In this document: positions 63,085-64,000 of the stretch, piece by piece
How the letters are laid out: every line of letters starts with the position of its first letter
How positions within the stretch are numbered: position 1 is the stretch's first letter
DNA from: Paraurantiacibacter namhicola
GTDB lineage: Bacteria; Pseudomonadota; Alphaproteobacteria; Sphingomonadales; Sphingomonadaceae
Assembly: GCF_001687545.1 (NCBI RefSeq)
Contig: NZ_CP016545.1
Location: 744,001 to 808,000 of the forward strand
Direction of reading: 5' to 3'
DNA: 64,000 bases
Notes under the pieces: generated by a model
The model's input: the letters and a program-made list of their open reading frames with translations, nothing else
What the model was told of the DNA's origin: nothing
Database searches by the model: none
Translations under genes and position numbers: made by a program

Positions 63085-64000
63085 ACCAGGCAGATAACAA
63101 TTCGGTCGACCTGACCAGCTGCGACCGCGAACCGATCCATGAACTGGGTCTGGTGCAGGATTTCGGCGCCCTGCTGGCGCTGACGTCTGACTGGATCGTG
63201 GCGCATGCCTCCACCAACACAGGCGAGATCTTCGGCACGGACCGCGTTATGGCGAGCGGCGATGCGCTGACCGAACACGTCGCGCCAGAGGCGATGGAAA
63301 CCATGCGCGAAGCTGCCGCCCTTGCACGCGAGAGCGGTTTCACAGAGCGACGTTTCGGCCTGGACCTGTTCGACAATCACAAGTTCTTCGACGTGGCCAT
63401 CCACTGTTCGGGGCGCTTCACCGTGCTCGAGGCCGAACCGCATGACCGCGACGCCATTCGCCGGTCCTCTGCCATCCTGCGCCCGGTGATGAAGGAGCTG
63501 GGCGGCGAGAACACGGTGGAGACGCTGTGCCAGAAGGCCGCCGAGCAGTTGAAGGACCTGCTCTCCATCGACCGGGTGATGGTCTATCGCTTCCATCCGG
63601 ACCTGAGCGGCGAAGTGATTGCCGAAGCGCGCGAGGGGCATCTCGATAGCTTCCTGACGCTGCGCTATCCCAAGACGGATATTCCCGCGCAGGCGCGCAA
63701 GCTCTACCTAGAGAACCCTTTCCGCATTATCGCGGATGTTAACGCACAGCCGGTTCCGATCGAGCCGCCGCAGAGCCTGGACGGGACGAAGCTGGACCTG
63801 TCGCACAGCGTGCTGCGCGCCGTGTCCCCGATCCACATCGAATACCTGAAGAACATGGGTGTGGGCGCGTCGCTATCCATCTCCATCATCGTCGACGGGA
63901 AGCTGTGGGGCCTGTTTGCCTGTCATCACTATTCCTCGTGCCGCGTGCCTTACGGCCTGCGGACAAGTGCGGAACTGTTCTCGCAGCTGTTTTCCCTGCA
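63081..64000 (+). CDS. bphP: Bacteriophytochrome photoreceptor, 3' end missing
   Basis: The visible 306 residues cover the PAS-GAF sensor part. Cys14 (SCDREPIHE) is the biliverdin-attachment cysteine of bacteriophytochromes. D200-I201-P202 in KTDIPAQ is the DIP motif in the GAF domain, and C281-H282-H283 (ACHHYSS) is the chromophore-contacting motif. It should switch between red- and far-red-absorbing states; the PHY and output (probably kinase) domains lie beyond the window. It is co-translated with heme oxygenase (ATGA). Confidence 0.96.
   Translation, partial: MNQADNNSVDLTSCDREPIHELGLVQDFGALLALTSDWIVAHASTNTGEIFGTDRVMASGDALTEHVAPEAMETMREAAALARESGFTERRFGLDLFDNHKFFDVAIHCSGRFTVLEAEPHDRDAIRRSSAILRPVMKELGGENTVETLCQKAAEQLKDLLSIDRVMVYRFHPDLSGEVIAEAREGHLDSFLTLRYPKTDIPAQARKLYLENPFRIIADVNAQPVPIEPPQSLDGTKLDLSHSVLRAVSPIHIEYLKNMGVGASLSISIIVDGKLWGLFACHHYSSCRVPYGLRTSAELFSQLFSL

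Overview
The window is high-GC DNA from an alphaproteobacterium, most likely order Sphingomonadales and probably family Erythrobacteraceae. The family-level call is inference from gene content and order: ImuB-DnaE2 mutasome, zinc-ribbon/DUF3426-ftsEX-ydcF-plsC, NDUFA12-DUF2155-aat, TonB-receptor-driven sugar uptake, a biliverdin phytochrome, and an HWE histidine kinase. Both ends cut genes: imuB lacks its 5' end and the bacteriophytochrome lacks its 3' end.

Layout. 1-4.4 kb: imuB and dnaE2 (mutagenic repair). 4.6-9.0 kb: a light/stress signalling block in which a short LOV protein is translationally coupled to a CheB-CheR-PAS-HWE kinase, with a single-domain response regulator facing it. 9.8-15.7 kb: an unusual five-gene run (cytochrome P450, MBOAT acyltransferase, SGNH-like partner, radical SAM enzyme, TauD-type dioxygenase) that looks like an undescribed modification or biosynthetic pathway. 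15.7-16.2 kb: 500 bases of non-coding debris. 16.2-23.4 kb: a sucrose/fructan locus (LacI regulator, MFS permease, TonB receptor, GH68 enzyme without a signal peptide, ROK fructokinase) controlled by two perfect LacI-type palindromes, ending beside tRNA-Leu(GAG).

23.8-31.7 kb is core metabolism: ftsE, ftsX, ydcF-like, plsC, tyrC, hisC, metX, metW. 31.7-34.8 kb is a glutathione-dependent formaldehyde detoxification operon (adhC, VOC protein, CPBP protease, fghA). 35.0-38.1 kb has three overlapping Tad-type pseudopilin or surface genes, one ending in a long Gly/Asn repeat. 38.3-43.7 kb has a Baeyer-Villiger-type monooxygenase, a CinA-like protein and a very large DUF2339 membrane protein. 43.8-47.7 kb carries rplA, rplK, nusG and secE, but a metal-related gene pair on the other strand splits nusG from rplK. 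48-62 kb is mixed housekeeping: amino acid symporter, GT87 membrane protein, SRAP protein, tRNA-Trp, aat, NDUFA12, recX, a fatty acyl-AMP ligase, DUF389, and TelA with an XpaC-like partner. 62.4-64 kb holds heme oxygenase and bacteriophytochrome behind a perfect match to the alphaproteobacterial general-stress (EcfG) promoter.

The strongest candidates for new biology are the P450/MBOAT/SGNH/radical-SAM/TauD run, the split LOV plus CheB-CheR-HWE system, and the stress-sigma promoter on the phytochrome operon. No CRISPR array, insertion sequence, rRNA or intact prophage was seen.
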